Numbered from the stretch's first letter, positions 13,078-24,778 are shown. The stretch is DNA of 64,000 nt from Microthyrium microscopicum (GCA_010405405.1 MU004235.1:14538-78537); one strand, 5' to 3'. The notes: generated from the sequence alone by a model not told the origin. Translations and numbers: made by a program.

Positions 13078-13825
13078 TTAACAATTATCATTTGCAATAG
13101 TTTCTAATCCACCATTCACTTTAACGTTGTGCACCACTATTTGCTTCTGATTGGCACACTTTAGTCTGATACTGACTTTGTCAGCTCCAGTTCCTGATGA
13201 TAATTGGAAGTAGTTGTGAGGCTGACGCTTGGTTTGCGTCCACGAGGAACCTTCATTCGTAGAAATCTCCAAAGCCTGAATGGGACGATTCGCATTCAAG
13301 ACCTGCATTGAGAACCTAGAAACTATCAGCGAAATCTATACCTGTGATTGTTTCAACGAATTCAACTAACCAATGCTTCGAAGCACCCTCTTTCGTCCGC
13401 AGTCGAATAGGAGTGCTAATTCCACATTCCACAACCTCCCAGCTGATATCAAGGATACTAGCATTTGGATTTCCAAGCTCTGCAAATGCATTCTTGAATA
13501 GATCCAATTGATGAGTCTTACACTCGGGGCACTGATCAACTACCTGAGAGGACTTTAGACAAAAACAAAATAGTAAAGCTGTAAGTGAACTAACCATAGC
13601 TTTGATCCTATTGCCTTTCGGGCCAGTGACTTCAACACAAGAGCCACATATCTCGCTATCCGCCCAGCTCTGGCCGGTTATCGCAGTCCCATATATCCCT
13701 GGCGGTAAAGTGTATGTCGAAAAACTACAAGCGCCGCCATGGAGATTTCCACCGTAATGAGTGGCTTGCCCTCGAAGTGCTTCGTAGAAATACACCAGAA
13801 AAGTGAGCAAGAACAGAAACTTCAT
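13078..13825 (-). CDS. Secreted expansin-like / RlpA-like double-psi beta-barrel protein
   Basis: Spliced as complement(13078..13315, 13371..13543, 13595..13825), giving 213 residues. Intron 1 (51 nt) joins IKAM to VVDQCPEC and is itself open; intron 2 (55 nt) splits the Trp codon of KHW. Residues 1-19 form a signal peptide. The barrel follows, with ATHYGGNL near its start, paired Cys (SEICGSCVEV, DQCPECKTHQLDL) and the expected HxDL-type segment, which is the expansin/barwin pattern. The C-terminal part (ANRPIQALEISTNEGSSW) matches the second domain of fungal expansin-like proteins. Such proteins loosen plant or fungal wall polysaccharide without hydrolysis. Length is normal for the family. 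Confidence 0.85.
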
Positions 13826-14409
13826 CTCGACTATGATTCCACGCTAAGTACATCCATTTAGCCTCGCGAGCTCACTGATTATCTAAGTACTGATTAGTAG
13901 ATGGCTTTGTTTCCGCTATCAAACTTGAAGGTCTAGTGGGATATCGGGGGTTGCTTGCGACGGTTGAAGACTGGTTGTATCATGTATATTATTACAGGCG
14001 CTACCTACGACGGTCAACGAAGACTTAACAAACACATTTGCTACAATGAAATTGGACACTATGCTCCTCGCAGCATGATGCCTTCATTGATCCTCAGTAG
14101 AAAGGGACTGGATTTGCAGCTCTTAGATTATGCCTAGAATCAAGCGACAGTTGTTGGAAGTTGGACATCCTGAAGCTAAGCCCGTACGGACTGCCCCTGT
14201 TGTATATAAACATCTCGATCAAAGAGTCTCTCGACTCTTCTTTCTCGTTTCAAGTTACCTTCCTGTTTGGCAGGCTCAAAGTATACTTGTCTCATCGTTA
14301 TTCAACCCATAACACCAATTCTACCTCCAGCAGCTCCAAATGTTGCAGTAGCGCCAACAAACCCGCTCCAATCTCTCCCAGCTTCCGTCGCTGCGGTTCA
14401 GCATGCCCG
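13826..14409. other. Promoter side of the expansin-like gene; no gene seen
   Basis: Short overlapping frames on the plus strand (13955-14454) have no recognisable domain and run into a MITE. A TATATAAA-like stretch lies at 14202-14209. The part near 14300-14409 may be the 5' remnant of the zinc-knuckle relic described below. Confidence 0.4.
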
Positions 14410-14623
14410 CAAGGGGGTCCACAAAATAAAGGCGCGCTCCCAACGAGTGGATAGCTCCCATGCAAGACGATCTGCTATCGAGTGCTTTATTTGCCATAGA
14501 GCACGTTCAGACTTCGATTATTTCTCGAATGCGATGGGAAATATAACACGTTTGAATTAACAACGTTCGTGGGAGCCATCGACGCTGATGGGAGAACGCC
14601 AGTTATTTTGTCCATCCGTTGGC
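14410..14623. mobile_element. MITE copy A (about 214 bp)
   Basis: Non-coding element with terminal inverted repeats: the left end reads CACAAAATAAAGGCGCGCTCCC and the right end, reverse-complemented, GGACAAAATAACTGGCG followed by CTCCCATC. Its whole length matches a second copy at 39740-39954 at roughly 90% identity, including the shared interior around GAGTGCTTTATTTGCCATAG. Short, AT-ended, non-coding and multi-copy, so a MITE. The driving transposase is not in the window. Confidence 0.8.
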
Positions 14624-14639
14624 CCCAACCCAACCTCTC

Positions 14640-14995
14640 CCAGTTGCTCCCGCTCCCGCCCATCGCCCTCGACATTTCAACGGTTTCTGTGAGGTGAGTT
14701 TCTATTTGTAAACAGCTCTGAGATTTTGGCTAATTTCTTCTAGATTTCCAATGTGGTCGACAAGGCCATTAAGCGCGCAATTGTCGGTCGGATCGTAAAA
14801 AGCACATGAAGTGCAATCACTGCGGTAAAGATAGCTTACATCGCAAAGGAATGTCGAAAGCGTATCGCAGATGATGCGACGGCTGCCAAAGGAGGTATTA
14901 TCAAACAGCCTCCTCGCTCTGGTGGTGGTAATAGCCACCTTCCCGGCTTAGGCAATGACGATCAGGGCCACAAGCACTATTACTTTCATTAGAAT
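14640..14995 (+). pseudogene. Fossil of a CCHC zinc-knuckle (Gag-like) protein
   Basis: On the plus strand a CxxC-G-K zinc-knuckle start is legible near 14808, followed by basic and Gly/Pro-rich sequence down to a stop near 14992. A GTGAGT donor (14694) and a TTCTAG acceptor (ending 14744) upstream look like a genuine intron. CCHC knuckles of this type are typical of retroelement Gag but also occur in host RNA-binding proteins. It is broken, with at least one break, and no pol-like sequence adjoins it. The MITE just upstream may have contributed to its inactivation. Confidence 0.35.
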
Positions 14996-15510
14996 CTCTA
15001 TTGAATGAATTCTCCTTTGCTCTTGAAATGACCATTATGGGTGGCAAACTTTGTAAGTACGGAATTATATCTAAGGGCGTTCGACTTGCTGTTCATTCTT
15101 AGCTTCTTCGTTAATAAGCCTCTCGCCAGATAGTATCTAAATTATTAAAGCGTGCTAGTATTACTGCATTAGATTTTATGGGACGTATCTACAAATATAG
15201 AGGCAAGTTTTAGATATTTGAGAGAGCGGGCGCAAGAAATGCAGAAGACTGGCTTCCGAGATCAACCAGAGCCCATGTATTCATACTAGTAGCCATTACG
15301 CATAGAGGACTAGAAGTTATGAATGTGGCCCCGATCACGTATCAGGAACCCTATTCCATTGTCAACGGCTTAATACCTCAAGCCCAGCACTCCTTTACAA
15401 GTCAATGATTTGCTTGAATAAACAATACCAATAATCCTCATTTCTCATCTATCATAGCATACAAAACCAATAGTCCACACAACCAATAGCCAACGACCTT
15501 AGCCTCTTAT
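14996..15510. other. Intergenic, nothing seen
   Basis: Lies downstream of the EDEM-like gene on its strand and should contain its 3' UTR. No reading frame of note. Confidence 0.5.
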
Positions 15511-18500
15511 TCAAAGCACAATCAGATTATCAACTCTAGTCCCTTGGCTCTCGTACCACCACTTGCGCCTCACAGCCACACCCTTCGCCCTCTTCAAATA
15601 CTCCATTGCCGCCTCCCCATCTTCCACTAGGACCATTGGGATTGGATTTGCGCGCACGATTCCTGCTGGTGTGAGTTGAGGGGCGTGGAGATGTGGTTGG
15701 ATGGGCACAATCCGATTCCCAATGCGTCTAGAGCCCTGATTTCGCTCAATGGCTTGTTCTGTGTTTAGTGAGAGGTCTGTGGTGTGCCCTTCCATGTCTG
15801 GTGCTGGTTGGGTGGCACTGGTAGCCCATGCACGTGAACCGACGCGTAGGTTGGAAAGTACGATGACGAGTTGTAGCGAGGAGGAGGATGGTGGGAAGGA
15901 GGGGATATGTTGGAGTTTGGTGGCGAAGGAGCAGTCACCTCTAGGGACTACGATGATTGTGTGTGTTCTTGGGATTGAGGCGTCTAGGACTGTGGTGCAG
16001 AGATTATGCGGTGAGAAATAGATGGTCCGCCATATTAAAGGCGAGTCGACTGCGTTCTCGCCCAACGTGGGAGGGTCATTGTCGAGTGTGGGAACGGGAG
16101 CGGCGCCAGGTCCGGCTGATATGCCAGCGATGAGAATACGCCTGCGGAGAATGGGTGATTTGGGAGCGGGTGGGATGGTCGGTTCTGGAGAGTCTCCGAG
16201 GAGAAATTGAAATGATTGGACAAGTGAGGAGAGGAAGTTGGAGTCCGAGTCGTCCTTAGCGGGAATACCTGGCAGATGGATGGGGAAGTGTGTTGCGCTG
16301 GGTGAGTCGTTATATAAATCGTCTGCGAGTTTATCGGCCTCGCTTGCTACTGGGTTTGTTTCGTAGTCAATGAGAAGATCAAGAACCTGGCCATCACGGA
16401 CTCTAGTGAAATAGGGATCGAGTGGGTTGAATGTGGCCACCATAGCTCTCGACATAAAAACCTTTTCGTCTCGGCCTAGCAGTGTGGTCTGAAGAGAATA
16501 GATTCGAAAGTTCTCTCCTAGGTGGTCATTTTCCCTGACCATCGCAAGTTTCATGCCACTGAGAGTGTTGAGCATTATTCCTTCCGTGACGCGATACATG
16601 CTGGTGAAGCTGTTGACGCTGTCTTCGTAAGTGGGAAATACCAAATCAAAAGTGCTACCTGATTTCAATTCAGCACAAACTCCGTTGGCTGGAATGTATG
16701 ATGCGGGTATAGTCCAGGGGAAGAAATGAATGGCATTAGTATGGGCGACTGAGTCGTTAGCTGCACCCCATAGTATTTCTTCCATATTCTCTTGACTGAT
16801 TGAGGCACGGTCAATGGGAAGCTCAAGGCGAGCTAAAGTTGCAGCGTGAAAGATATCTCGGCGAGCAGCCACTGGTGAGATGGTCAATGGTAGCAACTTA
16901 GGAGGTGCAGGACAAGTAGCTGTTGACCAGTCTTCAGTGTGAAGGTCAGTCTCCTCGGAAATGGGATACCATAATGCCTTTTCCGTAGTCTGTCCAGTCT
17001 TGTGTCGCGGAACTATGAGAGGATGGCCTTCAGTGGTGAAGACAAAAGGGGCATCCAAAGTATTGAGAGGATGAGTGTCATCAAACAACAAGTATAAATA
17101 CTTAGCCGTCTCTCCAAGGAAGAAGCTTTCCATTCGATCGCTTAGTTCCCCAGTTTTAACATCTTGCAGACCAGCCCAGCCACATCGAGTCCAGCATCTT
17201 CGTTGGATATCGGCAAGGGCCATTTCGCCAACATGTAAGTACCAAGGATCTTTAGTTGCTCTGTAGAGATACCATGAACTTTCAATGAATTCTGGTCGGC
17301 CTCCCCACCACCGAAGACCCTGTTCTATGTCTCCGGTATATGTGGACCAACGCTCAGGGAGTGCAGAGTATTTACTCCAAAGTGCGGTATATAGCATGTG
17401 AGTTGCCGTCGCCTCCTCTAGTTCGCCAGAAAGGGTAAGAAGTCCAGGATAGTATGCACCCAAACTATCAACCCAGAATGCTCGAGCTGCGCCAGTATAA
17501 AGATCTGATTGAATATAATGAGGATGTTGAAATACTTCGCTTCGATAAACATGTCTCTTGATGGCGGAATGAGCTTGTTTCCATGCACTCAAAAAGGCCT
17601 CTGGTGAATGTAATGATGACTCGTTACGATCATAAGATAGGCCAGAGAGTAGAATGTGAGACTTGAAGGCATATTCAAAGAAGCTGTCAATTCCAGCGCC
17701 AACGCCAGTATAGGCATTAATCCATTGTCCAGATTCGGCATCAATACCAGCTCCAATGAGATCGATTGAGCTTCGACGTTTCCATACTGCCCAGAATGCT
17801 TTTTTGGCGGCGACTTCGAATCGATCATCTCCAAGAAGGCGGCTTAGCGTGGTAAATTCCAGTACCAAACTTCCTGCTCCAGCACTGCAGGTTTCTGTGA
17901 TTTCCACTGTAGCATCATTAGGACATTGACCCGTTTCCGCATTAGCGTTCAGAGGCGAGTTGCGGTACATCTGCACGCCGGATCTAAGGTTGACTCTCGG
18001 ATACGGTAGATTCGTCGGCGTTACAAACGCAGGAAGTAGTCGCTCCGCAAGGTCTTTCGCCAATCGCAGAAACTGCCCATCATACACAAATCCGTTCTCC
18101 CAATGAATCCCTTCATCTTTAATCCACTCTGGCTTGTACCCTCGAATCGGCAATTCCCCAACCGCAAACAAATGCGCACTTAATAACCCGCCAACACCTC
18201 TTATAACCGTCTCAAAAACCTGAACCTTTGAATCCAAATCAAACCCTCTCGCTCTTTTGCCCTGCCCTTTCGGCCCATCCGTACCATCACCATAGTACTC
18301 CACCAACAACTGCACGCCATCCTGAAAGTCGCGCAACGGACACCTCTCGTTCTCACTCGACGTGTCATTCGCCACGCAACCACTCTGGTCCGAGGCCAAA
18401 ATCGCCAACGTACTCAAACTATCAATGAGTGTAAGACTGTAGTTCCCCAACACATCATTCAATTCTATATGCTTTGGATTGGCACGATCTCTCGTCAACG

Positions 18501-19017
18501 GGCCGCAGGTCAGTGGTCGTAGTTCATCTTCCGGGAAGGCGTATTGCAGATAGTTATCGTAGCCGTGATAGAACAGGTCCACTGTTTGCGCGCGAAGGTT
18601 GTTGCGATATGCGTTTGACATGCATGACACTGGTGTCAATAGGAATAGAAGGAGGACACATAGTGTGATTATGTTTGTGGCTATATGGGAGCGGATAAGA
18701 GGACGTGTGTTTGTGTTGCAGCAGGCCGCCTCAGAGCGTCGGCGGAGCGAATGCATTCCCAACGAGAGCTGGTGGAGGGAGACATGGGCGACGGAAGAAG
18801 AAGCGATGGCTTTCTGTTTGGATGGGGACGTGGAAGCGAGGGAATCGCCTCTAGCGTTGGGGGATGCTATCTTTGCGATTGGGCGTTGGGGACGATAGAC
18901 TATGAATGGTTGTTGTGGTGGTAGTGAAAGAGAAATGGTTGGGGATTCGGTTCCGATGTTGATGTGAGGATGAGACCAAGTTGCTCCAATTCTGGGAAGG
19001 TACATTTGACCAATCAC
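15511..19017 (-). CDS. mnl1: EDEM/Htm1-like ER alpha-1,2-mannosidase (GH47) with PA domain
   Basis: Intron-free frame of 1168 codons. The likelier start is Met88 (18756), which puts a signal-anchor at about residues 109-132 close to the N-terminus; upstream residues look like translated 5' UTR. GH47 spans about 133-655 with the class hallmarks FETVIRGVGGLLSAH, GAGIDSFFEY, RPEFIESSWYLYRATKDPWY and the calcium-binding TEGHPL. Family members trim mannose from misfolded glycoproteins in the ER and so mark them for ERAD. After a long mid-section, a protease-associated (PA) fold is recognisable near residues 985-1100 (RGDCSFATKLQ), as in yeast-type Mnl/EDEM3 proteins. It is long for the family but normal for filamentous fungi. 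Confidence 0.9.
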   Translation of the reverse strand: MIGQMYLPRIGATWSHPHINIGTESPTISLSLPPQQPFIVYRPQRPIAKIASPNARGDSLASTSPSKQKAIASSSVAHVSLHQLSLGMHSLRRRSEAACCNTNTRPLIRSHIATNIITLCVLLLFLLTPVSCMSNAYRNNLRAQTVDLFYHGYDNYLQYAFPEDELRPLTCGPLTRDRANPKHIELNDVLGNYSLTLIDSLSTLAILASDQSGCVANDTSSENERCPLRDFQDGVQLLVEYYGDGTDGPKGQGKRARGFDLDSKVQVFETVIRGVGGLLSAHLFAVGELPIRGYKPEWIKDEGIHWENGFVYDGQFLRLAKDLAERLLPAFVTPTNLPYPRVNLRSGVQMYRNSPLNANAETGQCPNDATVEITETCSAGAGSLVLEFTTLSRLLGDDRFEVAAKKAFWAVWKRRSSIDLIGAGIDAESGQWINAYTGVGAGIDSFFEYAFKSHILLSGLSYDRNESSLHSPEAFLSAWKQAHSAIKRHVYRSEVFQHPHYIQSDLYTGAARAFWVDSLGAYYPGLLTLSGELEEATATHMLYTALWSKYSALPERWSTYTGDIEQGLRWWGGRPEFIESSWYLYRATKDPWYLHVGEMALADIQRRCWTRCGWAGLQDVKTGELSDRMESFFLGETAKYLYLLFDDTHPLNTLDAPFVFTTEGHPLIVPRHKTGQTTEKALWYPISEETDLHTEDWSTATCPAPPKLLPLTISPVAARRDIFHAATLARLELPIDRASISQENMEEILWGAANDSVAHTNAIHFFPWTIPASYIPANGVCAELKSGSTFDLVFPTYEDSVNSFTSMYRVTEGIMLNTLSGMKLAMVRENDHLGENFRIYSLQTTLLGRDEKVFMSRAMVATFNPLDPYFTRVRDGQVLDLLIDYETNPVASEADKLADDLYNDSPSATHFPIHLPGIPAKDDSDSNFLSSLVQSFQFLLGDSPEPTIPPAPKSPILRRRILIAGISAGPGAAPVPTLDNDPPTLGENAVDSPLIWRTIYFSPHNLCTTVLDASIPRTHTIIVVPRGDCSFATKLQHIPSFPPSSSSLQLVIVLSNLRVGSRAWATSATQPAPDMEGHTTDLSLNTEQAIERNQGSRRIGNRIVPIQPHLHAPQLTPAGIVRANPIPMVLVEDGEAAMEYLKRAKGVAVRRKWWYESQGTRVDNLIVL

Positions 19018-19317
19018 ATGGCCTTCCTTGCTTTAATCAATTTTATAGCACGATTAGTATTCATACCATTCGCAATGATGATCGTACAATCAATATATTA
19101 TGATCGATAGCCTTGTATACTCTGGAATCATCCATCAAGGGGCTAATATTTCAGTTTTTCCATTCAAATTTGCGCAATGTTATCGATTCATACAAGGCTT
19201 CAGCCTTGTGGCCTCGCCCTATTTCCAGATCCATTTTGATACAGACCCCAAAGCACAACCAGCAATCCCTATCATACAAATCAATTCTTACTCATGTTCA
19301 TATGTCCCATAAGCTCC

Positions 19318-19949
19318 CTACCCACTAGCCTTCAAGCTCAAATATATATTCCACGCAACCCCCGCAACACTCCCAAAAATCACCCTCCTCTCCACCGGCA
19401 CCGCCGCAAAGCTAATCAAGCTCACCGCCGGCCACAGCTTCGCACCCGCCAAATAAATCGGCATAAAGTCCTCCTTCACAGTCCCCACAATATCCGCCAC
19501 ACTCTGCCCCTTACAGAGCCCAATAACTGCCAAAAACAACGGAATGTTCACTGCCGCACCAACGGTTTGATCCAATGCAAATTTGGCGAGTGTGTTGGTG
19601 ATGTTGAGTCCGCCTTTGCCTGTCTTGACTTTGACCTCGACTTTTTTGTCGCCCTTCTTCTCGACGGTGGGTGGCTCGACGATGGAGGAGGGGAAGGTGG
19701 ATTCGAGGAGGTCTTGCCAGATTACGTTGATGGGGACGTTGATGATGGTGTAGATTATAAAGTGCGTGATGGGCGTTATGTCGAAGGCGAAGAGATCGGT
19801 CTATGGATATGTTAGTGGGGACTGAGGAGGAGGAGAATGGAGAAGGAGGGTTTAAGTACTTTTGCTTGATATGCGGCGATCATTTGCGCGAGGATGTTGG
19901 ATACCACGCTTAGGACGGTGCTTTGGAGGATGGTATCGAGGAGTGCCAT
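19318..19949 (-). CDS. Mpv17/PMP22 family membrane protein
   Basis: Spliced as complement(19318..19800, 19860..19949), 190 residues. The first exon codes MALLDTILQSTVLSVVSNIL and the rest of a 30-residue start; a 59-nt intron follows (GTACTT donor, CATAG acceptor). The C-terminal half carries the family signature: FALDQTVGAAVNIPLF, then KLWPAVSLISFAAVPVERR and VAWNIYLSL. About four membrane segments are expected. Residues 60-80 form a charged loop rich in Lys, unusual for this family and possibly lineage-specific. Members sit in the mitochondrial inner or peroxisomal membrane; which of the two cannot be told from sequence. The exact activity is unsettled (channel-like for Mpv17). Confidence 0.85.
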
Positions 19950-20980
19950 CGGCAAGGTACTTATCCGCTAGGATGAATCGCCTGCTCAGTATGGGAGTTG
20001 GGGAATCGATTGGGAGTTGGAGTTACGCTTCAAACTACTTGTTCAAAGCTCTATGAAAGTTTAGGTATGAAGGAGCAAGTAAGTTGAATTGTCAATGCTT
20101 GCGGGAAGAATGTGGTAATGGTGGTGGATGAGACCGTGCTCAAACTCAAACAAGCCACGACGCAACTTCTCCCATGTTACAGCCTTACAGAATGTACCTG
20201 CAGGGGGTATACTCACTGCAATTGCTCATTATGGTACTGCCCTGAGTGTAAGCTTGGCAGATATACCAATAGATTGGATTCAGATGTAAAGTTTGAAGAA
20301 GAGACTAACTACGTAGAGCACTTGGAGCTTAGGTGTAAAAATGACCACATAAGCATTCTTGCCTAACAACCTGCTATAAAAAATAGACAGAGCACCTTTA
20401 CAAGTAACTTCGAGTCACACAGTGGAATACTTGAGCACAGTAAAACCTCTAATACAGGATGAACTTTGTGTTCAGATGTCGGCATGTCATGAGACTCAAA
20501 GATCCACGAAATCAGAACCTCCAAGTCAATTAAACAAGCACAATCAATCTCGGAACTCTTGAGGGCCACGGATATCAGACATTGAAAGTCAATTCCGGGC
20601 GTGACAATACTCGTTCCTACAGCACCAGCCACCAGCATCACTATCACTATCACTATCACCAATGCCATCCTGTGGCTGCGATCAGCAGCTATTGATGAAA
20701 AATAATAATGGTTTGCTAAATAACATCTCAGGCATCGTAAGAGAAGTAATGCCCCGAAACAATCAAGTTTCTAGAACCGTGCAAGAAAGTTAAAGAAAGC
20801 CTGGAATGTCCTGCGTTCGCCAAGTGTGACCCGTTCAAAATAAAGAAAAACTCCAGTGGCCTTGGTGTCAGATGTTTACCTGTACAATGGTGGCTCAACA
20901 TGCTCCCAGTATTTCCGTTAAACGCCTTGATAATCCTCGATCCTCCGCGACGCAGAAGGACGTCGAACCTGATTGCAGGT
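19950..20980. other. Intergenic; one short hexamer repeat
   Basis: About 1 kb between the Mpv17-like start and the Dfg5-like stop. A Cys-rich frame at 20112-20366 (84 codons) and a Leu/Val-rich one at 20363-20668 on the other strand have no family resemblance and poor context, so I do not call them. A (TATCAC)-type run of about four units lies at 20635-20660. Confidence 0.5.
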
Positions 20981-22443
20981 TTACTTGCGAGACATCCACC
21001 AAGACCCGCTGAGCATAGCAATAAGAATGACAGTCGTAAGAATTCCCGCGCCAGCCCGATCACTTGTCGTAATGGCATTCAAGCTCACCGTCTTTGCTTG
21101 ACTTCCACCAGCACTTGGATCACTCTTAGAAGTACCACCCGTATTCGCTGTGACCGGTGGCGGTGCGCCAGTTATAAGATTTGCTTGAATGACCTGTAGA
21201 ACAGACATTTGTTCGCCAACGCCGCCGTTACCGTCATAGGTCCCTGTAGTCCATTTTTCTCCGCACATGCTTTGGCTTGCGCCAGCCGTGCATGTTTTGA
21301 CGGCTTGGGTAGCCGAGGATGTCAGGAGAGGAAGAATAGTAGCAGCAGTGAAAGGCGCGACTTTGGTGGTGGCGGCCATCCAGCGGGAGAGATGGGCTTT
21401 AAAGGAGACTTGATCAGTGTCGCAGTTGCCAGCGTCTTCGCAGGCTACTTCTTTCATTACGCCATTGACGAAGAAGATGCTGGCGGTCTTGAGGATTGTA
21501 GTAATGCGGGTCTGCCATTTAGCGTCTTGAGTCTGAGGTAGCTGATTAGTATATCGTCTTCGTGAATCATGTCAATACTGTTGAAACTTACTGCATTCCA
21601 CATCATTGCAGCACCGTATAGATAAACACCGGTGTTGTAAGTCCACTCAATGTGATTAACTTGAGTACAGTTAATCGTGTCGTCAGTACCATCATAGAAA
21701 TGATAATCTGGGCTTGCAAGTCCGATAGCTTCGACCCAGTTCCATGTCTTATCAGCCCAGTCCAGATAAGTCTGATTTCCAGTATATCTTCCAAGGCGGG
21801 CTGCCATATTGAAGAAACAACCATTCGAAATCGCGTTCTTGTAGTTGTAACCGTTGTTGAACTGGAAAATCTGCCACCTTAAGCCACCATTACATGTTGT
21901 AGTATCCCACCTGGGAGCTTGTGTATTAAAAACTGCTTGACCTAACGCAAGCCAGCCAGGTTGACCAGATGGTGGATCAGGGAACTTGGCTTCTGCTGCT
22001 GATAGAACAGCCATACCCCAGAATCCTTGATCATCGTTACCCTCATCTTTTGTTTGGTTGGGAGGCATGTAATCTGCGCTAGGGCCGACTTGGAATTGTA
22101 GCGCCGTTGTGACAAGGTCGTTGTATGTGGTGTCGCCAGTGTAGTACCAGTAGTCGATCAAAGATCCGAACATTGCTCCAGCCTCCCACCAGAAATAAGG
22201 TCCAGGAAGAAGACCTGGGGTTCCGCCGGGTTTGTCACCAGAGTAAAAAGTCATCATGTCTTTCGCAACACTTGAGGCGGCTGCTTTGATAGAATCTACG
22301 AGATGTTATCAGTATAGAATGTATGGGAGACATAATGTTGTTGCGCCATTACCTGTAGAGCTTGTGTCAAGTGTTATTGCTGCTTCGACAGTGGTAGCCA
22401 ACAAGCCGGAGCAAGCCGCATAGGCTAGGCTTGAGAATCTCAT
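20981..22443 (-). CDS. dfg5: GPI-anchored GH76 alpha-1,6-mannanase/transglycosidase (Dfg5/Dcw1-like)
   Basis: Spliced as complement(20981..21532, 21592..22295, 22353..22443), 448 residues. Intron 1 (57 nt) lies after the signal peptide ([21 protein letters not shown]) and restores [15 protein letters not shown]; intron 2 (59 nt) joins MMWNA to [10 protein letters not shown]. The catalytic Asp pair is in [11 protein letters not shown], and [21 protein letters not shown] and [16 protein letters not shown] are family landmarks. A Ser/Thr-rich tail and a final hydrophobic segment ([16 protein letters not shown]) indicate a GPI anchor. In yeasts Dfg5 and Dcw1 are thought to cross-link GPI mannoproteins to wall glucan; I infer the same role. 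Complete and normal in length. Confidence 0.92.
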
Positions 22444-24778
22444 ATTGTTTGTGTTGTGCTATTCGATTGGTGTAAGACGTGTAACCCGCGTGTGAAGAGT
22501 GCGCGGCAGATGAAGGGATAGAGGAAGCGGCGCTATATGTTGCAGCAGTTCGTATGGAAGGATATCGCAAGGCAGAAGGTGAAAGAGTTGTAAATGGATA
22601 TGGAGCGTCGAGTGAATGGATGATGATGTGGTGGAGCAAGGGCGGGTGTCAGCGTTAAGGGCCTTCGCGATTCGCAGATGGCGGAGGAGCCGACAACAAG
22701 TGAGAGTTGCAGCAGTGATTCAACAATTATTGATTAATAGAAACGGGCAGGCCAAACAAGTAGTGTGTATAGACTCAAGAGACAAAGCGAAGGTGAGGTT
22801 GGTGGTTAAGATTGCGGAGTGTAGTGGTGGTGGTGAAAGAGGTAGGAGCGTTGCAGGCTTGAAGTTGAGGCAGGTTTTGGCAGGCACAAGGAGGGAGAGC
22901 CACCAAGTTGGCAAGAGCAGCCAGTATGATTGGAAGGGGCGACCGCTGGCCACAACGCTAGGTAGACTACTAGGCCCATCGAGGCTCAGCAACAAACTGT
23001 GCAGCAAGTGTCCCAGCCAACCACCCAAACCGACCTGTTCATCGTTCAATTATCCACTCTTTCACTGCTCTTCTGCTTAGCAAGGCAAGATTTTCGGAGC
23101 CATCAAGTTCCATAGGCCCAAAATTCGGATGTTTCACCATTGCTCCACTGTTTGAAGGCCGCGTTTACTCAAGCGCTTGCCGAGTTTGTGAACTGAAAAT
23201 ATTATGGAGCATTTTTCACTGTTCAGCATCAAAAATTATATCGAGGGTTTAAATGTAATTTTATGTTTACCAATATACGCCCGTCCATAGCAACAACCCC
23301 ATCATCAGCCTTGTTTATATTGCTGTGAGGGCTGGCACGGCTCGCTTTGACCTGATTGATTCATACAATGTTAATATATTATGTACCAGCTCTAACCCAG
23401 GACAATTATATTTCTGTTGGGAAATTTGCTTGGACAGAGTTGACATCTTTATGGGCTGAAGAAGTCTCTCAAAGTATTTCACAACTGGGTTATTGTGAGA
23501 GTTCACGAGATATTCATACAGCCAATACGCTTACGAGTAGCACTGCCCTGCGCAACACGAATAGCAACCATGCGACGATGCATATTGCCCAGGATGCAAT
23601 GATATCAATAACGCTGATCAGCGTCATACCAGTAGGGTATTGTACACAACTTGTTCACAGCAGCGGAAGGTGTCGATCTTGATTTAGACGTACCTGAATC
23701 AGGGTCCATAACAATTCGTACCAAATGGGAAGTGAGGAGCTCTCTTTTGGAATGCGGAGTATTCTCCATTTTGTTTCGATATTTGCGGGAAATTATCAGA
23801 ACAGTTTTCTGTAAGCTGACTGGCTCCAAAGAAAAACATTGAGCGGAGCCTCCAAAGCCGCGTACGCTCCAACACCAAATGTCTGGAGTGTTGCATCAGT
23901 GACCCTGGCCTGAATTTGCAGCTGTGATTTGCTGGTTTGCTGTATTTTCTGCTGTTAGTGAGGGATCCAGCTGATAGGTTTGGATCCTGGACGATATAAT
24001 GAAGAAAAAGGCAGGACATTGTCTTGGGCATAGGACTGTCTTTAAGGATGCTGAAAAGTGTCCTCCATAAGAAGAAAGGATATGCAGACGTGAAAAGATG
24101 GCAAACACGATTGTTTCTCTCAGGCACGACAGTTGGAACATGTAGAGACCACGCGCAAACACTGCATATTGATCATTGCATCGAACAAGGCACTCTTAGT
24201 AGATTCCTCCAGATGTTCAGTGGTCAAGCAGGATGTTGCGGTACCAAGACAGTTCCAACTTCCAAGTTGGGCCAAGCATGCACTTTCCTCATTCAAGTAG
24301 GAAATCCTAAATAGGTCATAAAATACATTACCAGCACGTGTTAGAATTGCTTTTATTAGCAACAGGTTGCTTATGTCACCTTGCATTTCAGCTTAGACTG
24401 CGGCTGGGGATTCATTGCAGGAGGGTGTGCTTGGGTGCTTCCTTCCTTGCAACGAGCGACCGACCGCTCTATCCGCTACCACTCTACAAACCATCGCTCC
24501 ATCATCATCTCCATCACTCATCCAACCTTCAACCATCACCAATAACTCACCCATCCCGCATACCTTTCACCTTACCAGTATCAACCGCTATTACCATTCA
24601 CAACTGAACAAACACCTCACATCTATCTTCCTTGCGCAATAACTCTCTCAGTCAGCTCGTCGCAAGCAACGAACCCGCCAACCACCCAGATCTAGGCTTC
24701 CAACCACCACCACCAAAACCCATCTCTCTGCGTTCTTCCTCCTTCACGGTCGTCTACATCTCTTTATACATCGCTACA
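22444..24778. other. 2.3-kb intergenic region without a recognised gene
   Basis: Contains the promoter of the Dfg5-like gene on the left and the 5' UTR of the SNARE gene on the right, with a pyrimidine-rich stretch at about 24470-24740. A plus-strand frame at 22616-23080 (154 codons) is basic, low in complexity and without domain; it is probably chance. Frames between 23300 and 24400 are short and unlike proteins. Confidence 0.5.

Noticed and set aside
20112-20366. Cys-rich 84-codon frame that could be a small zinc-binding or secreted Cys protein
   Set aside because: It has no signal peptide, the Cys spacing matches no family I know, and it lies in promoter-like sequence between two solid genes. 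Probably chance.
22616-23080. 154-codon plus-strand frame upstream of the Dfg5-like gene
   Set aside because: Basic, low in domain character, and overlapped by another open frame on the opposite strand. It is better read as promoter and leader of the divergent gene.
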